Assembly (NCBI GenBank): GCA_030267965.1
Contig: BRYA01000889.1
Location: 4,078 to 19,230, forward strand
Direction of reading: 5' to 3'
Origin: Triparma columacea
Lineage: Eukaryota; Sar; Bolidophyceae; Parmales; Triparmaceae
Length of the DNA stretch: 15,153 nt
The position numbers and the translations under genes were made by a program. Each line of letters starts with the position of its first letter. The stretch's first letter is position 1. Positions 8,201 through 14,805 of this stretch are shown one piece after another. The notes beneath the pieces were generated by a model that did no database searches, had not been told where the DNA came from, and worked only from the letters and a program-made list of their open reading frames with translations.

Positions 8201-11200
8201 TAGAAAAGTTTAAAGAGATTCCAATTGAGGGAGCACCAAATATTGAAAGTCATTTTGACGAGATTCAAGGAGCTCAAGAGATCAGTAGTGCATGGTCTGG
8301 ACAGACATTGATAAAGGCAGAGAAGGGAATGGGTTGGGGGAAGACTTCAATAACTGTGAGAGCATCCCACAAGGAAGTTGCTGCATTTTTCTGGGACATT
8401 GAAAGTCTCGCAATGAAGGGGCGGAAAATTGTGAGAACAGTCACAAAGAGGCAAGACTTTGAAATGGAGTTAACAACAACAGAGAAAGGCTTTGGGAAGC
8501 TTGAGTTGGAGTACTATTCGAGGATGAGCGTGTTCAGGGTAGATAACACAACACTGGTGATTACCTGCAATCCTACAACATCGGCAGCACCACTTGTGAC
8601 TGCTACTTGGAGATTCTCCAAACTTGGAGATAAGAAGACCAAGATTGAGCTTGTGACTCAGGTTGAGCATAGAGGGGGCAGCAAGAGTATGGTGGAGACT
8701 AGCTTAAAGAGGCACCTTGAGGCAGGGAACAAAGCTGCAATCTATTTTTCCAACCTTCTTTGTAGTGAAGAAGCAGAAGAGAAGGATGGAAAGTTTTTTG
8801 GTGAGGAACTAATGCGGAGGAGTGAGAAGAGAGAGAAGAAGAAGAGCATGGATGATGTAGTTTCTGCTTATACAAATGAAAACTGTGCACTGAATGAGGT
8901 GGTTGAGAAGTACCCTTGGTTTTTGACTGTGTTGAAGCGTGCTGTACTTGGAGAGGTCAGCAGGAACCACCCAGTGTCAAAGAAACCCGGGGAGATAGGT
9001 GAGGAGGAGGCCCTTGTTATTGGGAACAACCTTACTCCATGCTTAAAAAGTAGGAAAATTGTTGAGGCAGGTGTTGACCAGTGGCGTCTGCAGAATGCTG
9101 CTGTGGGGGAGCTCTTTGAGGAGTATCCTTGGATGAACGCCATGTTTGTAGCTGTTGGTTATGGCGTAGTGAGGGGAGCTCCTTGGGGGCTTAAGATGAG
9201 AGTGACAGTTGGTGCTGTGACGAGCATGACTGATTTGCTGACTGATGTGTATGTGACGTACATGTTTTGGAGTGATAAGAAGTATGGGTACTTTAAGGCT
9301 TCTTTGGCAAGTTTGGCTGTGTCGATTGGGATTCAAATGTTAGCTGTTTGGGCACAGAACAAAAATTTGGGAATGATGAGGGTATTGAGGGAATGGTTTC
9401 CTATTTTGGTTGGGTACAAGCCTGCTTTAGATGCTTATAGGATTGCAAAGGGAGGAAAACAAGAGTTAGGGACAGCTGTTGACCCGATGGTGGAGATGAC
9501 ATACATGAAAGGGGCTGAGATGTTCGCAGAAGCTATACCTGGAGTGATCATCCAACTCATGGCTATAGCAACAAGTGACAAAGATGTTGGAAGTACAGCA
9601 TGGCTTTCAGTTGCAGTGTCAGCAATTACAACAGGCTTTGCCTCTGCAACAATTAGTTATGACTGGGACACAGACCCTGGTAGGAGAGAAGAATCACCAG
9701 ACTTCTATGGGTACATACCAGCAAAAGCAAGCAAGAGAACAGTAGTATTTGTTTCCATGATGCTGTTGACAGCAGGGATGCTTCTAATAAGGTGTACATC
9801 AATAGTTCTTCTTGGGTTGATGGGAGGTAGTTGGGTCTATCTCTACATTGGCTCCGACCTTTGCCTGTACATTTTAGTTAAGATATTGAGAGGTGACTTC
9901 TGGTACTGGTTCCCAACCGGGGGTAACTTGGAGATTGTGAGTAGCATTCTAATGAGAGTGATTGTAAAGATCATTGTAGACTTTACTTCAATAGCGCATT
10001 TTAGACATCCAAATGAAGTTGGGGGAGCTTATTGGTTGTTTGGTCTTGTGTTGACAATGGGAGGCCTTCCAATGTCCATATATTTAGCCTCACCTTATAT
10101 TGACGAGGGAGCAATTGATATTGCATCATTGATTATGAACAATGTCATACCAATAACTACCATGTGCTTTGCTGTCTTCTTTTTGAACATTGAGAGAAAG
10201 TACTGGCACACCTTCTGGAGTACACAAACATCAAAGGCTCAGAAAATGGCGTATTTTCTTGAGGGCAACAACGACGCCAAAAAAAGCCAAGTCTTCACCT
10301 GTTCAAGACGCCAGTGGGTGTCTATTGAACCTGCCGTGAGAAGGTGGGTTGAGAATAATTGGGCTAAATGGGAAGAGGAGCAACCAGAGTGGTTTACTGA
10401 TGTGAGGAAAGCTAAAGTACCTGTAGATTTTATTCCAGCAGATGGAGATGCTAGAAGAAAAGAGAGTGTTCGGAGAGCAAGTGTTGATGCTGAAGCTGAG
10501 GGTGGTCTAGCAGGTGCTTTTAGAGCAAGTATTAGGAGAGCAAGTGTTGGCTTGGACAATGGAGGTGAACTGATTGCTTCACACGCTGTGAATGATACTG
10601 TACAAGACTATGCAGGTTTAGATCCTAACAAAATGGGAAAGTTGTTGGGTGAGCAGCTGTTGGTTGCATTAAGTTTCAGGAAGAAGGGAATGGCAAAAGA
10701 GGAAGCGGTTTGGTTATTTATGGCGAAGAACTATATTTTGAGACAGGTTGCAGAGAAGTACACATTTGTCACACCAATGCTTGGCGCTGTTGTCAAGAAT
10801 AAGTTGTGTAAGTTGAAGGAGGTAGAAGGTAGTGCTATAGAGCTGGTGGAAAATGATGGAAGAGAGATTGGTGAGTCTCTAGCGAGGAGTTTGGCTATAA
10901 ACACACTGCCAGTTGCTGCAGTTGATGCCTTCATCTTAAATTTCCCTGCACTGCAGGAGCTTGATGAGGAGTATAAATGGTTCAGACCTATGCTTGAGAC
11001 AATTAGCTACAGGCTGTTGGAGGAAGTCCCTTGGGGGTTGAAGATGAGGGTTACTGTTGGGGCTATCACTAGTATGACCGATTTGCTGACTGATGTTTAT
11101 GTGACGTATATGTTTTTGAATGATCGGAAATATGGTTACTTTAAGGCATCTTTGGCAAGTTTGTTGGCGTCCATAGGGATACAAATGCTTTTTGTTTGGG

Positions 11201-14200
11201 GACAAAACAGAAAGTTGGGGATTAAAAGGGTCTTAAGGGAATGGTTTCCTATTTTGATTGGATTTAAGCCTGCTGTTGATGCATACAGGGTTGCAACTGG
11301 AGAAAAGCAAAAGGTTGGGGTTGAAGTGAAGGCAATGGCAGAAATGACAGCTATGAAATGTGTTGAGATGTTTGCTGAGGCAATCCCTGGAGTGATAATC
11401 CAACTTATGGCTATAGCAACCAGTGACAAAGATGTTGAAACTTCAGCATGGCTTTCAGTTGCAGTGTCAGCTATTACAACAGGCTTTGCCTCTGCAACAA
11501 TAAGTTATGACTGGGACACAGATCCTGGTTGGAGAAAGAGGGCACCGAACTTCTATGGGTACATACCTGCAGAAGCAAGCAAGAGAACAGTAGTCTTTTT
11601 GTCTATGTTGCTCTTGTCAGCAGGGATGCTTCTAATAAGATGTACATCAATAGTTCTTCTTGGGTTGATGGGAGGTAGTTGGGCCTTTCTCTACATTGGA
11701 GCTGACCTTGGTCTGTACTTATTGGTTAAGATATTTAGGGGAGACTTTTGGTACTGGATACCAGCAGGGGATAACGTTGAGATTGTGATTAGTATATTTT
11801 GCAGAGTGATTGTAAAGATCATTACAGACTTCACCTCAATTGCGCAATTTAGACATCCTAATGAAGTCGGAGGAGCGTACTGGTTGTTTGGTCTTGCCTT
11901 GACTATGGTAAGTCTACCAATGTCCATGCATGTAGCTTCACCTTATGTAGATGAGGGAGTTATCAATTTTGCATCATCAATTGTGAAGAATTTCATACCG
12001 ATAACGGCCCTGTGCTTTGCTGTCTTCTTTTTTAACATTAAGAGAAAGTTCTGGCACACCTTCTGGAGTACACAGAAATCAAATGAATATTCAATGGCAT
12101 ATTTTCTTCAAGGAAACAGTGATGCAATAAAGATGAACGTGTTAACAAAATCCAGGCACCACTGGGTATCAATTGAAGGACAAGTAAGGAATTGGATTAA
12201 GTTGAACTGGGCTAAATGGGAAAATGAGCAGCCAGAATGGTTTACTGATCAATTGAAAACTAGGGTACCAGTTGAATTCATTCCAGCAGATGGAGATGCA
12301 AGAAGGAGAGAAAGTGTTAGGAGAGCAAGTGTTGATGTTGAAGCTGAGGTTGGTCTAGCAGGTGCTTTTAGAGCAAGTGTTAGAAGAGCAAGTATTGGAG
12401 GCGCAGATGGTGGAGACATTACAGCGATAGGAGGTGAGGAGGCTAAAATGAGCAGTGTTGTGCTGTTAGAAGTTGATGCCTTGAAGAGGCAGCAGATCAT
12501 TGAAAAGTTTGAGGAGATTGCAATTGAGGGAGCACCAGGGATTGAAAGGCACTTTGACGAGATTGATGGAGCTCAAGAGATCAGTAGTGCATTGTCTGGA
12601 ACGACAATGATTAAGTCAGAGAAGGGAATGGGTTGGGGGAAGACTTCAATAATTGTGAGAGCATCCCACAAGGAAGTTGCAGCGTTCATCTGGGGACTTG
12701 AAAGTGGAGTTGAATCCCAGCTTGTGATTCATAGAGTTGACAACAGAACACTTGTAATCATAGTTGAACACGAAGGGCGTCTCACAGCTGTAAGTTTCTC
12801 AGAGGCTGGCCAGATGAAGACAGACCTTGAAATGATGACTAGACATAAGGGTTTAGGAAAAGCTGCCAGCAAACAGAGTGTAATTAAGGACCTGAGCATG
12901 GCAACTGATGCTGCTTACTATTTCGACAATCTGCTCAAGACCACAGAAGTTGGGGAGAAGGATGGGAAGAGGTTTGGAGAGCAGCTGATGGAGAGAGTGA
13001 AGAGAAGGAATGTTGGGGACAGTAAAGTAGAGGTTGTTAGGGACTTTATTGCTGCTAATAGGGCACTGAGAGAGATTACAGAGCAGCGTGGTTTCATGAG
13101 AACTATGCTGTATGCTGTGGTTATGAACAAACTTAAAAGGAGAGCGGCAAATGAGGGAGAAGATAATAGTGAGGAGGAAACCAGGGGATGGGAGATTGGG
13201 AGTGCAATGAAAGCAGTCATGTTGACTACTTTGACTGCTGCTCATGCTGTAGATGAGTGGGCACATCAATTCACTGAAGTGCAAGAAGTAATGAATGAAC
13301 AACCATGGTTAAGGCCCATGCTAGAGGAGATTGTTATGAAACTATTCATGAAGTCAACCTTAGGCTTAAAGGCAAGGGTCACTGTTGGTGCTGTCACAAG
13401 CATGCTTGATTTGGTGACTGACGTGTATGTGACGTACATGTTTTTGAATGATCGGAAATATGGTTACTTTAAGGCTTCTTTGGCAAGTTTAATAGCGTCA
13501 GTGGGGATTCAAATGCTTGCAGTTTGGGGACAAAATAGGAAGTTGGGGATGTTTAGGGTGCTAAGGGAGTGGATTCCAATCTTGCTTGGGTACAAACCTG
13601 CAGTTGATGCTTACAGGGTAGCAAGTGGAGAAAAGGAAGGAAGGGTTGGAACTGCAGTGAGACCAGAGACAGAGATGACAGGCATGAAATGTATAGAGAT
13701 GTTTGCTGAGGCAATCCCCGGGGTGATTATCCAACTTATGGCAATAGTAACAAAAGACAAAGATGTTGCAATTTCTGCATGGCTTTCAGTTGCAGTGTCA
13801 GCTATTACAACAGGCTTTGCCTCTGCAACGATAAGTTATGACTGGGACACAGCCCCTGATTTGAGAGAATTGATACCAGAATTCTATGGTTTCATACCAT
13901 CGAATGCGAGCAAGAGAACATTAATGTTTGTTTCCATGATGCTTTTAACAGCAGGCATGCTTATAATAAGGTGCACAACAATAGTTCTTCTTGGGTTGTT
14001 GGGAGGTAAATGGGCCTTTCTCTATATTGGCGCTGACCTTTGTCTCTACATGTTGGTTAAGATTTGGAGGGGAGACTTTTGGTATTTTTTGCCAGTGGGG
14101 GGTAGCACAGAGATTGTAAGTAGCATTCTAATGAGAGTGATTGTAAAGATCATTGTAGACTTCACCTCAATAATGCAATTTAGACATCCAAATGAAGTTG

Positions 14201-14805
14201 GGGGAGTGTACTGGTTGTTTGGGCTTCTAATGACAATTGGAAGCCTACCAGTGTCTATATACTTTTGTTCAACTTATGTTGATAAGAAGGCAATTGATAT
14301 TGCTTCAGTGATTGCGAGCTATTTCATACCATTTACTATCCTATGCTTTCTTGTCTTCTTTTCAAATGTTGAGAGGAAGTACCGGAACACCTTCTGGAGC
14401 ACACAGAAGTCTAAGGATATGTCAATGACATATTTCCTTGAAGGAGAAAGTGATGAAAAAAAGCGTTTAATCTTTACTCGCTCAAGGCATCATTGGATCT
14501 CAATTGAAGAAGAAGTTAAGAAATGGGTTGGCTTAAACTGGGCTAAATGGGAAGAGGAGCAGCCAGAATGGTTTACTGATGTGATGAAAGCTAAAGTACC
14601 AGTGGATTTCATTCCTGCTGATGGAGATGCAAGAAGGAGAGAGAGTGTTAGGAGAGCAAGTGTTGATGCTGAAGCTGAGGGTGGTCTAGCAGGTGCTTTT
14701 AGAGCAAGCATGAGGAGAGCAAGTGTTGGAGGCACTGATGGTGGAGATATTGTAGGGGTTGGAGGTGCGAATGCTAAAGTAAGTAGTGTTGTGCCGAGAG
14801 CATGA
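5209..14805 (+). CDS. Giant START-domain / XKR-like triple membrane-module protein
   Basis: One uninterrupted frame of 3198 codons. The ATG at 5209 is the first after an in-frame TAA (5122), in a good context (G at -3 and +4). Order: START-like regions near residues 41-210, 256-535, 571-745, 806-990 and 993-1197; unit A 1198-1781; unit B 1814-2397; a shortened START-like region 2426-2589; unit C 2590-3174; and a 24-residue tail. Each unit has a helical prelude, a core with about 8-10 hydrophobic segments, a conserved WAKWE.EQPEWFTD tail and paired RRAS(V/I) sites. START folds bind lipids in a helix-grip cavity. The membrane core recalls XK-related scramblases: an early TDLLTDVYVTYMF helix, then an EMFAEAIPGVIIQL helix like the family's E..PQ..LQL. 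The inferred role is lipid transfer or scrambling at an unknown membrane. No signal peptide is visible. The domain names rest on pattern recognition, not a search. Confidence 0.9.
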   Translation: MEGEVEADAGVVNDAGKTTFASEPPSGPNHTPSAIRGPVDIHYTALGPEQVKLVKLLDDRGAVEGLIDNSTGVDVKVMGLADVFHDERDKIIDFLLTDCEQGKFRRKTLQEYDEKEGVIHRLVYWQHYGSGNKFVEFLLDVKVVSSDKSTNIMELAPLDEDDLSDEATAMLFEILASRNTKTVQQGIIKGKLSFTDFEFGQTAVTVVGTLKAEERATETKSEVDVHTVKSFKSARSRTSSVEGSNSGRTKKGDVKAAYAAVKIIMVEVWKKFRQPGLIDERRKMHFVELAMPNVPTLTEEEDRMMESVVGLEEELYKKGKRVKGTLKEGIDKFLWRKGDKVWGAFGVTVDKSAKGMLAEQFLLDTFERSREYSQKEGNLPRVIRNDFEGTRSMHYHCGVKVPATTNRLFQNWFVWKEIKLENGRTSYILAFVPLAEYPGGGFKDLSKEGFELAETTGACFFIEIALNVCRVTRIQTVDLKFSGIHKTVMDKAIDYLAKNQLVEANRLQKKFRRNGKEVDAEVRGALVERMREGVELEEDQKKVFGELEELFGGQEEEGWGPLESPYGGVKMQIKYQQQIQGERSLALGQGESTADCTAEEAAAWFFEYCSRERTQTDREEGNPARFEIIKAHDRINEKLVAFIKKMPKLLNNRDFMVEFVWRKEENDSYTVAGISVDGNPDYGENTRKLVRGTSKLLITATNIKSVGSIPQCNIRMQQYFDLGGFVPTSVLDKRMPKALKILDSISSTFDQSKEVDKAALVSLANIIKNEHQDYTDEEKASIRKGKEFYEKCKEDENFDDLKSPDERVKMKLVHVDGASMGTAFATTVVDASVEECAARQISALYSRETRKDLKKWGLTFLKTINVNPHTLYYITTRNLGIPGFVPRDGRSKVTWFKQHDGKVIIDVADTEELNEDFPVKAMNVLVKIHTVLVFEQLDPIGGVPQTAVNFTTMIDLGGVFFSSITNKLAPRFLGVVSDLRKDFDKSNEIAAFKRQQIIEKFKEIPIEGAPNIESHFDEIQGAQEISSAWSGQTLIKAEKGMGWGKTSITVRASHKEVAAFFWDIESLAMKGRKIVRTVTKRQDFEMELTTTEKGFGKLELEYYSRMSVFRVDNTTLVITCNPTTSAAPLVTATWRFSKLGDKKTKIELVTQVEHRGGSKSMVETSLKRHLEAGNKAAIYFSNLLCSEEAEEKDGKFFGEELMRRSEKREKKKSMDDVVSAYTNENCALNEVVEKYPWFLTVLKRAVLGEVSRNHPVSKKPGEIGEEEALVIGNNLTPCLKSRKIVEAGVDQWRLQNAAVGELFEEYPWMNAMFVAVGYGVVRGAPWGLKMRVTVGAVTSMTDLLTDVYVTYMFWSDKKYGYFKASLASLAVSIGIQMLAVWAQNKNLGMMRVLREWFPILVGYKPALDAYRIAKGGKQELGTAVDPMVEMTYMKGAEMFAEAIPGVIIQLMAIATSDKDVGSTAWLSVAVSAITTGFASATISYDWDTDPGRREESPDFYGYIPAKASKRTVVFVSMMLLTAGMLLIRCTSIVLLGLMGGSWVYLYIGSDLCLYILVKILRGDFWYWFPTGGNLEIVSSILMRVIVKIIVDFTSIAHFRHPNEVGGAYWLFGLVLTMGGLPMSIYLASPYIDEGAIDIASLIMNNVIPITTMCFAVFFLNIERKYWHTFWSTQTSKAQKMAYFLEGNNDAKKSQVFTCSRRQWVSIEPAVRRWVENNWAKWEEEQPEWFTDVRKAKVPVDFIPADGDARRKESVRRASVDAEAEGGLAGAFRASIRRASVGLDNGGELIASHAVNDTVQDYAGLDPNKMGKLLGEQLLVALSFRKKGMAKEEAVWLFMAKNYILRQVAEKYTFVTPMLGAVVKNKLCKLKEVEGSAIELVENDGREIGESLARSLAINTLPVAAVDAFILNFPALQELDEEYKWFRPMLETISYRLLEEVPWGLKMRVTVGAITSMTDLLTDVYVTYMFLNDRKYGYFKASLASLLASIGIQMLFVWGQNRKLGIKRVLREWFPILIGFKPAVDAYRVATGEKQKVGVEVKAMAEMTAMKCVEMFAEAIPGVIIQLMAIATSDKDVETSAWLSVAVSAITTGFASATISYDWDTDPGWRKRAPNFYGYIPAEASKRTVVFLSMLLLSAGMLLIRCTSIVLLGLMGGSWAFLYIGADLGLYLLVKIFRGDFWYWIPAGDNVEIVISIFCRVIVKIITDFTSIAQFRHPNEVGGAYWLFGLALTMVSLPMSMHVASPYVDEGVINFASSIVKNFIPITALCFAVFFFNIKRKFWHTFWSTQKSNEYSMAYFLQGNSDAIKMNVLTKSRHHWVSIEGQVRNWIKLNWAKWENEQPEWFTDQLKTRVPVEFIPADGDARRRESVRRASVDVEAEVGLAGAFRASVRRASIGGADGGDITAIGGEEAKMSSVVLLEVDALKRQQIIEKFEEIAIEGAPGIERHFDEIDGAQEISSALSGTTMIKSEKGMGWGKTSIIVRASHKEVAAFIWGLESGVESQLVIHRVDNRTLVIIVEHEGRLTAVSFSEAGQMKTDLEMMTRHKGLGKAASKQSVIKDLSMATDAAYYFDNLLKTTEVGEKDGKRFGEQLMERVKRRNVGDSKVEVVRDFIAANRALREITEQRGFMRTMLYAVVMNKLKRRAANEGEDNSEEETRGWEIGSAMKAVMLTTLTAAHAVDEWAHQFTEVQEVMNEQPWLRPMLEEIVMKLFMKSTLGLKARVTVGAVTSMLDLVTDVYVTYMFLNDRKYGYFKASLASLIASVGIQMLAVWGQNRKLGMFRVLREWIPILLGYKPAVDAYRVASGEKEGRVGTAVRPETEMTGMKCIEMFAEAIPGVIIQLMAIVTKDKDVAISAWLSVAVSAITTGFASATISYDWDTAPDLRELIPEFYGFIPSNASKRTLMFVSMMLLTAGMLIIRCTTIVLLGLLGGKWAFLYIGADLCLYMLVKIWRGDFWYFLPVGGSTEIVSSILMRVIVKIIVDFTSIMQFRHPNEVGGVYWLFGLLMTIGSLPVSIYFCSTYVDKKAIDIASVIASYFIPFTILCFLVFFSNVERKYRNTFWSTQKSKDMSMTYFLEGESDEKKRLIFTRSRHHWISIEEEVKKWVGLNWAKWEEEQPEWFTDVMKAKVPVDFIPADGDARRRESVRRASVDAEAEGGLAGAFRASMRRASVGGTDGGDIVGVGGANAKVSSVVPRA
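5329..5838 (+). other. START-like region 1 of the giant protein (residues ~41-210)
   Basis: This region begins near IHYTALGPEQ and includes KFRRKTLQEYDEKEGVIHRL and the strand-like runs KFVEFLLDVKVV and TAVTVVGTLKAE. The alternation of helices and beta strands suits a START/Bet v 1-type fold, but it is the most divergent of the set. A Ser/Arg/Lys-rich linker follows (SFKSARSRTSSVEG), probably disordered. Codons here prefer C or G in third position more than later parts of the gene do. Confidence 0.4.
5974..6813 (+). other. START-like region 2 (residues ~256-535)
   Basis: This is the clearest START-type region. A long acidic/basic helical stretch comes first (residues ~256-370). It is followed by SMHYHCGVKVPATTNRLFQN, WFVWKEIKLENGRTSYILAF, VPLAEYPGG, a C-terminal strand CRVTRIQTVDLKF and a closing helix that runs into KFRRNGKEVDAEVRG. 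The R/H..V.VPA....F.NWF.WK start and the CRVTRIQ..DLKF end are what I recall of START proteins in microalgae. This is family knowledge, not a computed match. Confidence 0.55.
6919..7443 (+). other. START-like region 3 (residues ~571-745)
   Basis: Starts near MQIKYQQQIQG. It contains TAEEAAAWFFEYCSRERTQ, the typical 'domain-specific helix then strand' start of START proteins, then FMVEFVWRKEENDSYTVAGI, KLLITATNIKSV and a C-terminal helix entered through FDLGGFVPTSVLDKRMPKAL. The last motif recurs in region 4 as MIDLGGVFFSSITNKLAPRF, which supports a common origin of the two regions. Confidence 0.5.
7624..8178 (+). other. START-like region 4 (residues ~806-990)
   Basis: Contains MKLVHVDGASMGTAFATTVV, then DASVEECAARQISALYSRET (the equivalent of the AEEAAAWFFEY helix in region 3), RNLGIPGFVPRDGRS, a beta-rich middle and the closing MIDLGGVFFSSITNKLAPRF helix. 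Regions 3 and 4 share order and end motif, so they look like an old tandem duplication. A Lys/Glu-rich, probably coiled linker separates them. Confidence 0.5.
8185..8799 (+). other. START-like region 5, preceding unit A (residues 993-1197)
   Basis: Starts at KRQQIIEKFKEIPIEGAPNI and includes GAQEISSAWSGQTLIKAEKG, the 'VRASHKEVAAFFWDIES' helix-1-like segment, the middle strands and a final helix ending KDGKFFGEELM. Its first ~70 residues are nearly identical in DNA to 12484-12690 before unit C, so the two are recent duplicates. This copy is the full-length form. Confidence 0.6.
9199..10185 (+). other. XKR-like membrane core A
   Basis: About 8-10 hydrophobic segments lie in 329 residues. A first helix carries acidic residues (TDLLTDVYVTYMF). 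A second helix (FKASLASLAVSIGIQMLAVW) is followed by an amphipathic segment (REWFPILVGYKPALDAYRIA) of the type that precedes the E..PQ helix in XK-related proteins. Next come AEAIPGVIIQL and several longer helices. Acidic residues within early helices are typical of lipid scramblases of the XK-related group. The match is in layout and short motifs only, and another polytopic family remains possible. Confidence 0.5.
10453..10551 (+). other. Paired basophilic kinase sites, tail A (Ser1758, Ser1779)
   Basis: The tail reads ESVRRASVDAEAE, a short Gly/Ala stretch, then FRASIRRASVG. RRAS followed by a hydrophobic residue is the classic cAMP-dependent protein kinase consensus (compare the model substrate LRRASLG). 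The two serines are 21 residues apart, as in units B and C. Confidence 0.7.
11047..12033 (+). other. XKR-like membrane core B
   Basis: Core of unit B, the same length as core A. It retains TDLLTDVYVTYMFLNDRKYG, EMFAEAIPGVIIQLMAIAT, WLSVAVSAITTGFASATISY and FRHPNEVGGAYWLFGL. DNA of 38 bases at 11110-11147 is identical to 13438-13475 in core C, while other stretches are closer to core A. This fits ongoing conversion between copies. Confidence 0.5.
12301..12399 (+). other. Paired basophilic kinase sites, tail B (Ser2374, Ser2395)
   Basis: The tail reads RRRESVRRASVDVEAE, then FRASVRRASIG. The spacing between serines is again 21 residues and the residue after each serine is Val or Ile. Confidence 0.7.
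12484..12975 (+). other. Shortened START-like region before unit C (residues 2426-2589)
   Basis: A second copy of START-like region 5, 164 residues against 205. The first part (KRQQIIEKFEEIAIEGAPGI to VRASHKEVAAFIW) is nearly identical. About 33 residues are then missing between ESG and HRVDN, covering the strands that follow the first helix, and the rest is diverged. A lipid cavity may be incomplete here. Confidence 0.6.
13375..14364 (+). other. XKR-like membrane core C
   Basis: Same order of hydrophobic segments as cores A and B. Substitutions such as LDLVTDVYVT and MAIVTKDKDV are mild. DNA near 14115-14160 matches 9945-9985 of core A almost base for base, while 13438-13475 matches core B, giving a mosaic pattern. 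Confidence 0.5.
14632..14730 (+). other. Paired basophilic kinase sites, tail C (Ser3151, Ser3172)
   Basis: The tail reads RRRESVRRASVDAEAE, then FRASMRRASVG, with the same 21-residue spacing. Together with tails A and B this gives six RRAS(V/I) sites, plus three upstream RKES/RRES serines. Confidence 0.7.

Larger units (their letters stand above)
8800..10551 (+). repeat. Internal unit A (residues 1198-1781)
   Basis: The 584-residue unit has a helical prelude (1198-1324), a membrane core (1325-1659) and a cytoplasmic tail (1660-1781). Core landmarks are RVTVGAVTSMTDLLTDVYVT, EMFAEAIPGVIIQLMAIAT, AWLSVAVSAITTGFASATIS followed by YDWDT, LIRCTSIVLLGLMGG, and FRHPNEVGGAYWLFGL. The spacing from the GE.L motif to the core is 127 residues, identical in all three units. 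Basic residues after the last hydrophobic segment (NIERKYWHTFWSTQ) suggest that the tail is cytoplasmic. Confidence 0.85.
10648..12399 (+). repeat. Internal unit B (residues 1814-2397)
   Basis: The second 584-residue unit is aligned with unit A almost without gaps. The prelude (1814-1940) has diverged strongly but keeps the 127-residue length and motifs such as GREIGESLA and YKWFRPML. The core (1941-2275) and tail are highly similar in protein and DNA. No START-like region precedes it: only about 30 linker residues separate it from the RRAS tail of unit A. Confidence 0.85.
12976..14730 (+). repeat. Internal unit C (residues 2590-3174)
   Basis: The third unit is 585 residues, one longer than A and B because of a single insertion near the KEGRVGTAV loop. 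The prelude (2590-2716) keeps GWEIGSAMK and QPWLRPMLEE landmarks. The core starts LGLKARVTVGAVTSMLDLVT, and the tail keeps WAKWEEEQPEWFTD. It is the copy closest to the telomere. Confidence 0.85.

Noticed and set aside
12853..13302. 149-codon minus-strand frame inside the giant gene
   Set aside because: It is antisense to the prelude of unit C. Ser/Leu-rich composition is what antisense of this codon use gives.
14765..14790. GTAAGT donor-like site near the end of the giant gene (GCTAAA|GTAAGT)
   Set aside because: Only 380 bases remain before the window's end, with no credible acceptor and exon, and the reading frame matches the unit-B linker through this point.
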